From assembly GCA_002394025.1 (NCBI GenBank), contig DGSV01000084.1:1-64000 (forward strand): a stretch of 64,000 nt of DNA. Reading direction: 5' to 3'. This DNA is from Bacteroidales bacterium UBA4353 (GTDB taxonomy: Bacteria; Bacteroidota; Bacteroidia; Bacteroidales; Paludibacteraceae). Every line of letters starts with the position of its first letter. Position 1 is the first letter of the stretch. The position numbers were made by a program, and so were the translations under genes. Below, piece after piece: positions 1 through 9,600 of the stretch. Below the pieces are notes generated by a model. It had not been told where the DNA came from. It made no database searches and saw only the letters and a program-made list of their open reading frames with translations.

Positions 1-57
1 AAAAGCACACTGTGCTTTTCATCGAAAAATTTGTGGAGATATTGCAAATTTTTCTTC
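1..57 (-). repeat. 57-nt two-hairpin dispersed element, copy 1 (cut by window edge)
   Basis: The reverse complement of bases 1-57 matches 32521-32577 and 32857-32913 at 56 of 57 positions. Read on the minus strand it starts GAAGAAAAATTTGC and ends in AAAAGCACAGTGTGCTTTT, a near-perfect palindrome. A first hairpin has arms GAAAAATTTGC and GCAAATTTTTC in the other two copies; here one base change (G to A) breaks the innermost pair. Flanking sequence differs from the other copies, so the unit itself is what is dispersed. The element may continue to the left of the window. Confidence 0.85.
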
Positions 58-110
58 TTTGCGTGTCCAGAGTAGTATTATTTCCTAACCGATGATAAAT
101 GATTGTAACT

Positions 111-143
111 AAAAAAAATGACATGAAACAAATGTTCCATGTC
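111..143 (-). terminator. intrinsic terminator of the DUF1016-type gene
   Basis: On the minus strand, about 30 nt after the stop codon at 174, GACATGGAAC pairs with GTTTCATGTC (one G-U wobble) around an ATTT loop, followed by a run of eight T. Confidence 0.75.
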
Positions 144-173
144 AGACAAAAAAGTTACCAACAAATACAACCT

Positions 174-824
174 CTATTCTAACATTTCGTTGGTCTTATG
201 TTCAGCAAAATGCTCCCGTGCTATCGCTATCGCCTTCTGCAACTCAAGAAAATAACTGCTACGAAAAACCATGTCTGGCACCAATATTCCGGATAACTGA
301 CTTTCATCCAATGTTTGTCGTATCACCTCTTCAGGTCGTTGGCTGATGATAGTGCGCTCGTACAGTTGACTGTCTATTTTTTCGTCTAATGTTCGGGAAC
401 TCCAATGCTCGTAATGGCACATTTGCATGTAGAACTTGCGCGCAAGGGGGTCGTTGATACTCATGATTGAGCGCAGATGCGTCCACGTGAATTGTGTACG
501 CACCGCGTACTCAATTTCATCTTCAGTAAAAATGTACGCAGCGCGTACACAATGGCGCAAAGTGGCATATCCCCAGCCTTTCCCATATTTTTCGGTCAAT
601 TGCGTGGCAAGGTTCTTAACAACTTGCTTACCATAGTCGGCGCGCTTATTGAGCAGTATGTCTTCTTTGACGCGCTTACCGATATTCCAGTTTGTACGAC
701 ATATCTCCGCATTAGCAAATACCGCCACTCTTGAGCGTGTACCGTCAATGATACCGCATACGTCTTGGAATAACTTCTCGACTGCCGATACTGATGAGTT
801 GTTTTGCAAAATACCCCGTGTCAT
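174..824 (-). CDS. DUF1016 N-terminal domain protein, short form lacking the nuclease domain
   Basis: This 216-residue protein matches the N-terminal winged-helix part of the DUF1016/YhcG family: a helix with NWNIGKRV, then YGKQVVKNLATQLTEKYGKGW, and QFTWTHLRSIM, all in the family order. Full-length members are roughly 330-380 residues and end in a PDDEXK nuclease-like domain. Here the protein stops shortly after LVPDMVFRSSYFLEL, exactly where that domain would begin, and continues only with a short basic-acidic tail. The ATG at 824 sits about 25 nt below a good promoter, and a terminator follows the stop, so it is a complete single-gene unit rather than an obvious frameshifted pseudogene. 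Function is unknown; DNA binding without cleavage is an inference. It could also be a decayed remnant of a full-length gene. Confidence 0.8.
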   Translation of the reverse strand: MTRGILQNNSSVSAVEKLFQDVCGIIDGTRSRVAVFANAEICRTNWNIGKRVKEDILLNKRADYGKQVVKNLATQLTEKYGKGWGYATLRHCVRAAYIFTEDEIEYAVRTQFTWTHLRSIMSINDPLARKFYMQMCHYEHWSSRTLDEKIDSQLYERTIISQRPEEVIRQTLDESQLSGILVPDMVFRSSYFLELQKAIAIAREHFAEHKTNEMLE

Positions 825-855
825 ACACTACTTGTTGTTTACGCAGTTTATGACG

Positions 856-887
856 CAAAGGTAATCATTTTTGCATAATGGCGCAAA
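856..887 (-). promoter_or_regulatory. Bacteroidetes promoter of the DUF1016-type gene
   Basis: Minus strand: -33 TTTG (884-887), a 20-nt spacer, then -7 box TACCTTTG (856-863). It predicts a start of transcription near 849 and a leader of about 25 nt. Confidence 0.75.
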
Positions 888-1009
888 TGTTTGGTTCAGC
901 TGAAACTTTTTTGTCATTTGACATCTGGTTACAATCTTTCAAAGAACGCTTATTATCTATTGTGTTGTTTTTGTCTAAGCCTGATTACTGACTCGGTGGC
1001 TTAACAAAA

Positions 1010-3409
1010 TCACTTCATTTCCACTACCGTTATCCCAGCTCCTCCGATTTGGACTGCCTCGTCGTGGTATTTGGCTACTTGTGGTACCGTGTCAAGATAT
1101 TGCCGTATCATCTGTCTGAGAATTCCTTCTCCCGTGCCATGAAGTATGCGCAGACGTGTAGCTCCGAGCATGATGGCGTCGTCGATGAAGTACATCACCG
1201 TTTGCAGCGCCTGTTCGCCGCGCATTCCGCGGATGTCTATGTCTTCCTTGAAACGCAGTTTCCGCTGCCTCAGGTCATCATAGACGTTAGTGGTGCTTTT
1301 GCGATTTGGTATATTATTTTTGGGTTTTGTGGTTGTGTTGAGTTGTGCTATGGGCACTGTCATTGTTATTTCTCCGAATGTCACTCGTGCCTTGTCGCCT
1401 TTGACATCAATGACCTGTCCTACTATGGTGCTGCCGAGGCGTGTGACATAGTCTCCGACGGAGAGGTTTATATTGCTCTGCTTTACTGTCTCTTGCTGTT
1501 CTTCATCATCGCCGTCATTTTGTTTTCGCAATGTTCGTTGTTGTTTTGCGAGTCGTGCCCTGAGGACTTTTGTGGCTTCCTTATCGGCTTGCGCCTCGCG
1601 TATCTCACGTATTGTGTTTTCTATCAGCGCTCTGCTGTCGTCGATGATAGTCATGGCTTGTCGTCGTGCTTCCCGTTCCGCCTCCCGGCGTTGTGCTTTG
1701 ATGCCGGCTAACAGTTCTTCGTAGCGTGCTATGCGCTGTTCGAGGTCCTTCTCGCGCTGGTGTACCTGCTGTCGCTTCTGTTCCCAGTAGCGTTTGTCGC
1801 GGGCTATATCGTGCAGGTGTCGTTCATAGTCGATGTATTCCGTTCCCACGATGTTTGCCGCCGCCGTTATCAGGTCTTCGGGGAGTCCTATTTTGCGTGC
1901 TATCTCTATTGCGAAACTATTTCCGGGTCTTCCTATTTCAAGTGTGAATAGTGGTTCGAGCCGCTGTCGGTCATAGAGCATGGCTCCGTTGACGAGTCCT
2001 TCGGTATCTTCGGCGAGGTGTTTGAGGTTATTGTAGTGTGTGGTGATGACTCCGAAAGCTCCTGTGTCGTTGAGTCTGACGAGTGCCGCCTGTGCTATTG
2101 CGCCTCCTATCTGTGGTTCGGTACCGGTTCCGAACTCATCGATAAGCAGTAGGGTACGTCCGTTGGCGTTACGCAGAAAATGCTTGATATTGAGCAGGTG
2201 CGACGAGTATGTTGACAGGTCGTTTTCTATGCTTTGTTCGTCACCTATGTCAAGCATGATACTATCGAAGAGTCCCATATCGCTATCGGGAGAGAGGGGT
2301 ACAAGGAGTCCCATCTGAAGCATATATTGCAGCAGGGCTACCGTTTTGAGGCATACCGACTTACCTCCGGCATTGGGTCCTGATATGAGCAGGATACGTT
2401 GTTCGGCGTCGAGGGTGATGTTGAGTGGTACTATGTCTCTCTGTTGGCGTCTGAGAGCTTGCAGCAGCAGCGGGTGCCGCGCTTCGCGCCAACGTATGAG
2501 CGGGTAGTTTTTGATGCGTGGCATGATGGCTCCGAGGTCCATGGCAAGTCGTGCCTTGGCACGCCAAGCGTCAATCTTGCCCAGTAGCAACTGCCACAAA
2601 GTCAGGGCTTCGGAGTCGGGACGTAAGGTGTCGCATAGGGCTGTAAGTATGCGCTTTATCTCACGGCGCTCATCATTTTCAAGTTCCCGGATGCGGTTAT
2701 TGGCTTCCACGACTTGCTGTGGTTCCACGAATACCGTCTTGCCTGTTGCCGACTCATCATGTACTATACCTCCTAATTTTCTCCTGTGTGCAGGCGCGAT
2801 AGGTATCACGAGTCGCCCGTCGCGCAGTGCCGGTGCCACATCACGTTCCACCCACCCTTGTGCCTGAGCTTCATGAAGTATTAATGTTAGCAGTCGGCTC
2901 ACACTGCCTTGCGCCTGACGCAGGGCCCGGCGTATGTCCTGCAATTCGGGCGAAGCAGTGTCGAGGATATTGCCATGAGGGTCTATGACACGGTCTATGG
3001 CTTGCAGATGTCGCGACACGGGAGCCATCTGACTCACCGCGACACGCAGTTGGGGAAATGGTGCTGAGGCATGGTTGCGGAAAAAAGCGGTAATATTATC
3101 CGCCGCGGCAAGCATACGGCGCACACCGACGAGTTGCTCACAGGTCAGATAGACACCATCGACGGCAAGGCGCGAAAGCTCATCGCGAACATCAGGATAA
3201 CTCTCATCGGGGAAAGGCAACAGAGGATCGCTGAGCAAGCGCACCAATTCTTCGACGCGCGCCAAGCGGCTGAGTACCTGATTGCGGTTGGCACTAAAAC
3301 GCATGGCATTGATATTCTCAATGCCAAGAGCGCAAGAACAGTAGTCACAAAGCTGACTGCGAAGCAGGTCAAAACCTATCTTATTTTCAAAACTATTGGG
3401 ATAAAGCAA
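1010..3409 (-). CDS. mutS2: endonuclease MutS2
   Basis: A 799-residue MutS-family ATPase with a C-terminal Smr domain. The core/lever region fills residues 1-310, the Walker A motif GPNAGGKS lies near 341-348, followed by the Walker B/signature region (LLLIDEFGTGTEP). A charged coiled coil at about 510-640 is typical of the subfamily. The Smr nuclease domain (about 722-799) carries DIRGMRGEQAL and LHGTGEGILR. MutS2 proteins lack the mismatch-recognition domain of MutS and have been linked to suppression of recombination and to rescue of collided ribosomes; which applies here is unknown. Length and domain order are normal. It lies downstream of the giant secreted-protein gene on the same strand, separated by a repeat-filled 190-nt gap, so it is probably a separate unit, although no clean -7 box is visible in that gap. 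Confidence 0.96.
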   Translation of the reverse strand: MLYPNSFENKIGFDLLRSQLCDYCSCALGIENINAMRFSANRNQVLSRLARVEELVRLLSDPLLPFPDESYPDVRDELSRLAVDGVYLTCEQLVGVRRMLAAADNITAFFRNHASAPFPQLRVAVSQMAPVSRHLQAIDRVIDPHGNILDTASPELQDIRRALRQAQGSVSRLLTLILHEAQAQGWVERDVAPALRDGRLVIPIAPAHRRKLGGIVHDESATGKTVFVEPQQVVEANNRIRELENDERREIKRILTALCDTLRPDSEALTLWQLLLGKIDAWRAKARLAMDLGAIMPRIKNYPLIRWREARHPLLLQALRRQQRDIVPLNITLDAEQRILLISGPNAGGKSVCLKTVALLQYMLQMGLLVPLSPDSDMGLFDSIMLDIGDEQSIENDLSTYSSHLLNIKHFLRNANGRTLLLIDEFGTGTEPQIGGAIAQAALVRLNDTGAFGVITTHYNNLKHLAEDTEGLVNGAMLYDRQRLEPLFTLEIGRPGNSFAIEIARKIGLPEDLITAAANIVGTEYIDYERHLHDIARDKRYWEQKRQQVHQREKDLEQRIARYEELLAGIKAQRREAEREARRQAMTIIDDSRALIENTIREIREAQADKEATKVLRARLAKQQRTLRKQNDGDDEEQQETVKQSNINLSVGDYVTRLGSTIVGQVIDVKGDKARVTFGEITMTVPIAQLNTTTKPKNNIPNRKSTTNVYDDLRQRKLRFKEDIDIRGMRGEQALQTVMYFIDDAIMLGATRLRILHGTGEGILRQMIRQYLDTVPQVAKYHDEAVQIGGAGITVVEMK

Positions 3410-3447
3410 TTTTATTTAAGTATTTAATTATTTAAGTATTAATAAAA

Positions 3448-3519
3448 GCTAGATTTGCTAGGCTTGCTAGATTTGCTAGATTAACTAGATTTGCTAGATT
3501 TGCTAGATTTGCTAGAAAA
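3448..3519. repeat. 9-bp tandem repeat, GCTAGATTT type, eight units
   Basis: Eight consecutive 9-bp units with consensus GCTAGATTT (variants GCTAGGCTT, ACTAGATTT, GCTAGATTA, GCTAGAAAA) fill the gap between mutS2 and the giant gene. A related CTAGA-based 9-bp array lies at 24851-24904. Confidence 0.9.
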
Positions 3520-3537
3520 CTAGTAAGCTAAATATGC

Positions 3538-3575
3538 TTTTGTAGCGGATGTGGCATGCCTCATCCGCTACAAAA
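3538..3575. repeat. 38-nt near-perfect palindrome
   Basis: Arms TTTTGTAGCGGATG and CATCCGCTACAAAA flank a centre that is itself the palindrome GGCATGCC; only one position per arm (T opposite T) fails to pair. It lies 25 nt after the stop of the giant gene. It has no U-run on either strand beyond the pairing arms, so it is not a classical intrinsic terminator, but it could stop or protect transcript ends. Part of the arm (TAGCGGATG) also occurs alone near 15070. Confidence 0.85.
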
Positions 3576-3600
3576 TTTGTGCCTTATTTTTTTCCAACAA

Positions 3601-6600
3601 TCAATATACGACGATTTTTCGCGTTACGGCTCCGCCATTGGTGTTGACACGTATGATGTACATGCCTTGCTGCCCCGGCGCCACGATGTTGGTTTCAGAA
3701 CCCGCGAGTTGGTATTGCGCGACACGCTTGCCTGTGGCGTCAAAGACAGTTGCTGAGTTCAGTTGAGCATCCGGGACATTTCCGGTAATGGCAATTAGTA
3801 TCGGCATTGCGGCACGTGCGCGTGTGGGTGTGACAGTAACCTGCTGTTGGCGTTCTACCACCTCGTCGGCACTGCGGCGAACATCGTCAAAGGCTTTTGG
3901 ACAGGTGTATATGACATTGCCGTCAACATCGGTCACAGCGCAATAGTAGATGCCCTGCAGTCCGTCAGGATTATAGAGTCGCTGCTGCGTTTCGCCGGAC
4001 ATGGCAACTCCATCCCTATACCACTGGTAGGCTGTGATGCGGTTCTCATGATTATCGATGAACAGCACGCCATTCCACTTACTATACATCAGACTTCCGT
4101 CAGCGATATTGACATTGAAAGTCGTTGTTGTGGTACATTGCAAATCTGTCTGACCTACCGTAAGCACCGCTTCATAGTTTCCTGACTTGATATCCGTCGG
4201 CATATCGGCTATGAGTTCTTCTGCTGTGGCTGATATGTTGACCGGCTTACCGGCTATGGTGAGGTTGAATATGTCCGGTTCGCCCTGAGCTATGCTGTAT
4301 GGCAAAGACATGTTTGACAAGTCTGAGCAGTAGATGTCAAGTTCTCCCAATGTTACCATCGGCTGTGCTTTGACGGTAAGTATGAGACTATCGAGTCGGT
4401 TCTGTGGTGTGATGACGGCAGGGTTATTAACCGCGAGGGCTATATGATGTTCTCCGATGTCCGGTGTAGCGAGGTGGAAACCATTGAGGTCGTAGCTTTC
4501 ACCATGGCACAGCAGGGCTTCATAGCGGTTACATTCTGGCACTACGGGTTCCTGATATGCGGCGGAGATATTGGTAGTGCATAGTCCGTAGTTTACAACG
4601 ATATTATGCGTTGCCGCCCCGGTGGTAATAACCTTATCGGTGGTGAAGGTATAGGGTGACGTGAGCACCTGATCGGTGGTGAGCAGTACCACACCATTGT
4701 CCTCGACGGTGAGAGTTCCCGATTGATGTTCGAAGGCTATGGTAACCGTTACGGCATATTTGTCGTCGCCGCACGCCATGTCATGAGGTGTTACGCTGAC
4801 GCTGTTGATATGCGGCACATCGGGCGTTGTGAAGAAGTGCTTGGGAAGTGTGTAGGAACAGTCGTGAGGTCCGTCATAACTGATTGTCACTTCGTGCTCT
4901 TCGTTCGTCGCGGGACGCGGCACATCATAGGTTGCCGTGCTAAAGGTTGTTACGGCTCCGGTGGTGATGTTGCGGTCGGTGACTGTCATGATTCCTGTCT
5001 GGTTGTCGGCAGTGATATTGAGGTTCACGGTGTAGGTCTTGTCATCACACACCACGGTGCTGTCCACAGTCATTGTTGCTGTCAGCGTTGGCATTGCCGG
5101 AGCCTCGAAAGCTGCTGACAGGGCTGTACACTGCGGATTACCGGTGAAGTATGCCGTGAGTTGCATGGCATTGGTGGCGGACATCATGTGACTGATGGTG
5201 AAATCGACTGTTGTGGCACCGTCAGGCACTGTAATTACTTGTCGGTGAGCGTTATCGTATTGCACCACGAGGTCGCCGTCAGCAACATCGAAGCTCACCA
5301 CTCCGCTAACGCTATAATCCATCACGCTACATTCCGTAGCACCGACGCTGACCGCAAAGTCGCTGACAACGGTAGCCTTGACGGGGGCTGTGTAGGACAC
5401 GCTATGGAGACAGTTATAACCATCGAAATAGACATTGACATTATGAGTGCCGTTATTGACATCGAATAGCGACAGGGTGATTTGCATCTGCGGTGATGTC
5501 ACGCTGTGCGTCTGATGATGTTGCGTTCCGGCATCGGTATATTCCACTACCAATGTCTGCCCGACATAGTTGGCGGCGGTGATGTTCAGAGTTAGCGCAT
5601 AGGAAATCTCATCACAGGCGAGACGCACGGGAACTTCTGTGGCTGTCAGTGAACTGATTACGGGAGCTTGAGGAGCCGTGAAAGGTTCGTTGAGTGCTTC
5701 ACAGCCATTGCCGGCTATGACGCTTACGGTATGCTGCTGACCATCAGCGGGCATATCAACAGTGACAGGTAAAGTCACCAATTGGTTACTACGCTCAGCA
5801 TAGTTCAGAACCCTGTTTTCAATGCCGTCGATGAGGAGTTTCATTACTCCGCGCTGATAGATATACTGGATATTGAAATGCTGCTGATATGTCGGCACAT
5901 CGCATTGTGCGGTGGCAGCAGGAGCCGTAATGGCGAGATAGGGCAATACGGGGGTGTCGAATGTTATGTTGCTGTCGCACATAGCTGTGCCGTAGTCCAC
6001 GGTGAACCGGTGTGTTGTATGTTGCGTATCCACACCTGTGAGCACATAGTTGCCATTACCGTTATCGACCACAGCCGCCGTGACGTCAGTGTTGTCGAGG
6101 ATGAATGTTGGCGCTCCTTGCATGCGTTGTGAGAGCAGCGTGAATGGTTGGTTGTAGCTGGTGGTGCCGCAGTCAACTTCGACGGGGGTGATATCGAATC
6201 GGGTGATATGAGGCACGTCGGGTGAGACCATTATATGCTGCGGGAATACGTAGGAGCAGTCGTTGGGTCCGCTATATGCCACTGCTATCTCATGTTCTTC
6301 GTTGGCAGTCGGGCGCGCGATGGTGAATGACGCGGCGCTATGAGTTGTTACCTGACCGGTGGTGATATTGCGGTCGGTGACGGTCATGGAGCCTGTCTGG
6401 TGCTCGGCATTGATGGTGAGGCTGACTTGGTATGACTTGGTGTTGCAGTTGAGCACTGTATCCACAGCCATCGTGGCATTGAGTGTTGGCAGCACGGGAG
6501 CGTCGAAAGGCGCTGACATGGCGCTGCATGACGGATTGCCCGTGAAGTAAGCCATGAGTTGCAGATCCTTTGCCGATGCCGTCATGCCGGGGATGGTGAA

Positions 6601-9600
6601 CGAGGCTGACGTGGCTCCGGCAGGCACGCTGACAGTTGTCTGATGGGCATTGTCGAAACGTACCACAAGGTCGCCATCGGCGATGTCGAAATTGATGGTT
6701 CCGCTTACGCTGTAATTCATCACACCACAGGCATTGTCGGTGGTGCTGACAGAGAAGTTGGGAGTGATGGCCGCCAGCTGCGGACTTGTGTAGGTACCTT
6801 GTGCCGTACACTGCAGTGTCGAGGCACAGGCGGCAACGATAGTCCCCACTCCGGAATTGATATCCATCAGGGTAACAGGTATCACGGATGTGGTGCCTGA
6901 TGCGGCAAATCCCTGCTGACTTGCCGGAGCTGCTATGGTTACGGGTGTTCCGTCGGGGCGCGTGAGAACTATGGTCTGACCCGTAAGGTCGTAGGTGGAA
7001 GTGACGGTAACAGTGGCGGAATAGTCGGTTGCGGAACATGCCACAGGATTAGGAACATCGCTGATCACGACACTCTCAATATGCGTCGATAACGGAACTG
7101 CCGGCAGCGGAAATTCAGGGCGGCAGCTATTAGTATTCGAAAACTCGACATGCAGCACATGGCTACTCTTACCGTCAGCCGGTATGTCGCTAACAACGAG
7201 TTGAAGAGTTTTGGCATCATCAGAAGCTGCGGTGTAAGAAGCTGTGTGATGTGCAAGATTATCAACCCAATATGTCAGAGTTCCCTGCTGATAGGTGTAG
7301 TTGAGTGTTGCCGTGAGAGTTGTCGTGAGGTCGTTGCACCCTGGTGTGCTATACAACGTTGAGAGCAGATTGAGTTGTGGCAGGTGGGGTGCGGCAAAGC
7401 TTCGCGGATATTCACAATCGTCAGCCACGGCATCATGAGACGCTGCGGGATGGACGTAGTTGAACCAAGCATATACTTCGTGCTGCGCACCGTCGGTAGG
7501 ACCTTTATCGGCATAGACGAACTCTACGGGCGAAGCCGTGGCTTTCTTGGTTTGAATGGTGCCGTCATGGAACTGAACCGTGAGGTCGCTGGTGGCGTGG
7601 GCATTGGTGAAATAGACAAGGACTTTGTAGTGATAGACACCATTGTCGCCACAAGCAAAGTTGATGTTATTGTCAGTTACCTGTACATTGGTGATTACCG
7701 GTGAATAGGGAGCCCTGAATGTCACTTGCTCCGTGCAGTTGGCGCCTCTTCCGCCGAATGTCACCACCGCCGTATGCTCAAGACTATCGGCGGGAACGTT
7801 ATCGATGGCGAAGTTCTTGGCGTCTTCCAAGGTCTGGTTGGCATCTATGGCGTACTGCTTTGACAGGGCTGTATTGCCGTCGATGGTGACAGTGAACGGG
7901 GCGTTCATATTGATGTACTTCACAGTACCTGACTGGGCATATACTGCTGAGTTGCAATTTACTATCTCTGTACTACGGTCAATATATGTTACTTCTGTTA
8001 TTTGCGGTGTGGTGAGTGGAACGGCATCGGCGGTTTTGTAAGTCGCCGGTTTGTTGGGGTAGTCCCATTGCGAGAAGTAGGCCTTGAGGCTATGGGTATT
8101 GAGGTCTTGGAATGTTATCACGCCCGTGGCGCTTGTGGCGTTGTCGGCAACGGTGAGTGAGAGCAATGTCTCGCCGCTATTGACATCCTGGATTATGAGA
8201 TTGCCTTTGGGGTATTGGAATGTGGCTGAGAGGTCCACGGTGTAGCCCGTGGCTCCGCAGTCGTGCTGGCGCGGAGTTATGGTAAGGCTGTTGACGGCAG
8301 GCTCGTTGAAAGTCACAGTGAACACTTGGTGCGACTTAACGACACGCGACACGCTGCTGATGGCATGGAACTGGATGTCGTCAAGGGCAAAGTCGTTACC
8401 CGTGTTAAGGGTATTGGTATTGAGGTTGACAACGGATATTGTTACGTCATCGGCATTAGGGTCGGTATGTGTGTAAGTAGCTGAACGCTGATGCCAAATA
8501 TTGTTACGGTATTCATCGGTACCGAGGTCAAGGACCTCACCGAGGTTTTTGGTGATGGTAGCGCCGTTTTTCTTATACTGAATACGGAACTGGAGTTTGG
8601 CGGCGTTGTCCATCTCGCCATAGTTGTTGATATTCGCCGCCCAGAACGAGAACACGTAGGTAGTGCCTTGTTTGAGTTTGAGTTGCGGGCTCTGCTGTGT
8701 GGTTGTGTACCACGCGCGCTTATTGCCCCCGGCGGTACCCGTTGCGGCATCGAAGAGGGCGAAATTGCTGCCTGCATCATCGTCGCGAGGTAGAACACGG
8801 GCAAAAGTCCGGAAGAAATTATTGGCATTACGAACCACGGCAAAGCCATTCTCAGTGAGGTGAACACAGTTATTGGAGCCATCGCGCGACGGACAGTTGA
8901 CGTCATCGTTCTGATAGAAGTTGAGTTGTGCGGTGGATGTTGACTGGTAGCATCCCCAGAAGTTATAGTCGGATATGGTGCTGACAGTGCCAAACGTGCC
9001 ATAGCCCGACGTTTGTTCGTAGGAACCATTATTCATCATGTCCGCGGTAGTGCCCGATACGGGATAGTACTCCTTATAGACATAGGTCTTGGTGGTAGTT
9101 GTGTTGTAGGTTTCAGTGGTGAAGTTTTGCTGCTGTCCGTCGGCTTTCTTATGTTCCACGCCGTCCACTATCCACACATAGTCGTTGGCGGGGTCGGCGT
9201 TTTGCGGCGTAAGCAGTGCCGTTTCACCGGTGAGCACACTCTTGCTGACCGTTTCCAGCGCTTGCGTGGAGTTGGGGACGTTGATTGTTATCGTCTTATC
9301 ACACCCCGTGCCACCGCTGAAGTACGCACGAGCGGTTGTCGTCACGCCATTGGAGGTTGCCGCGGGAACTTTGTTGAGGGAGAACGATTGCGGACTCTTG
9401 GGCGATGTGATGGTAGTGCTCTTGCCGTCACATTCTATGACGAGATCGCCCTCAGCTTTACCGAAAGCCACCATACCGTCAAGGGTATAGGTATTGTCAT
9501 CGGCATTGACGGCGCTCACGGCGGTCTCAAAAGATGTTATGGCACATGTCAGGGCGCAGTCGGGGGCGTCAGTGGTGATGCGCAGCAAACGACGACCTGC

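Noticed and set aside
6338..7039. Long alternate-frame reading frame inside the giant gene
   Set aside because: Rich in His, Arg and Gln from frame-shifted repeats; the main frame is continuous and domain-rich.
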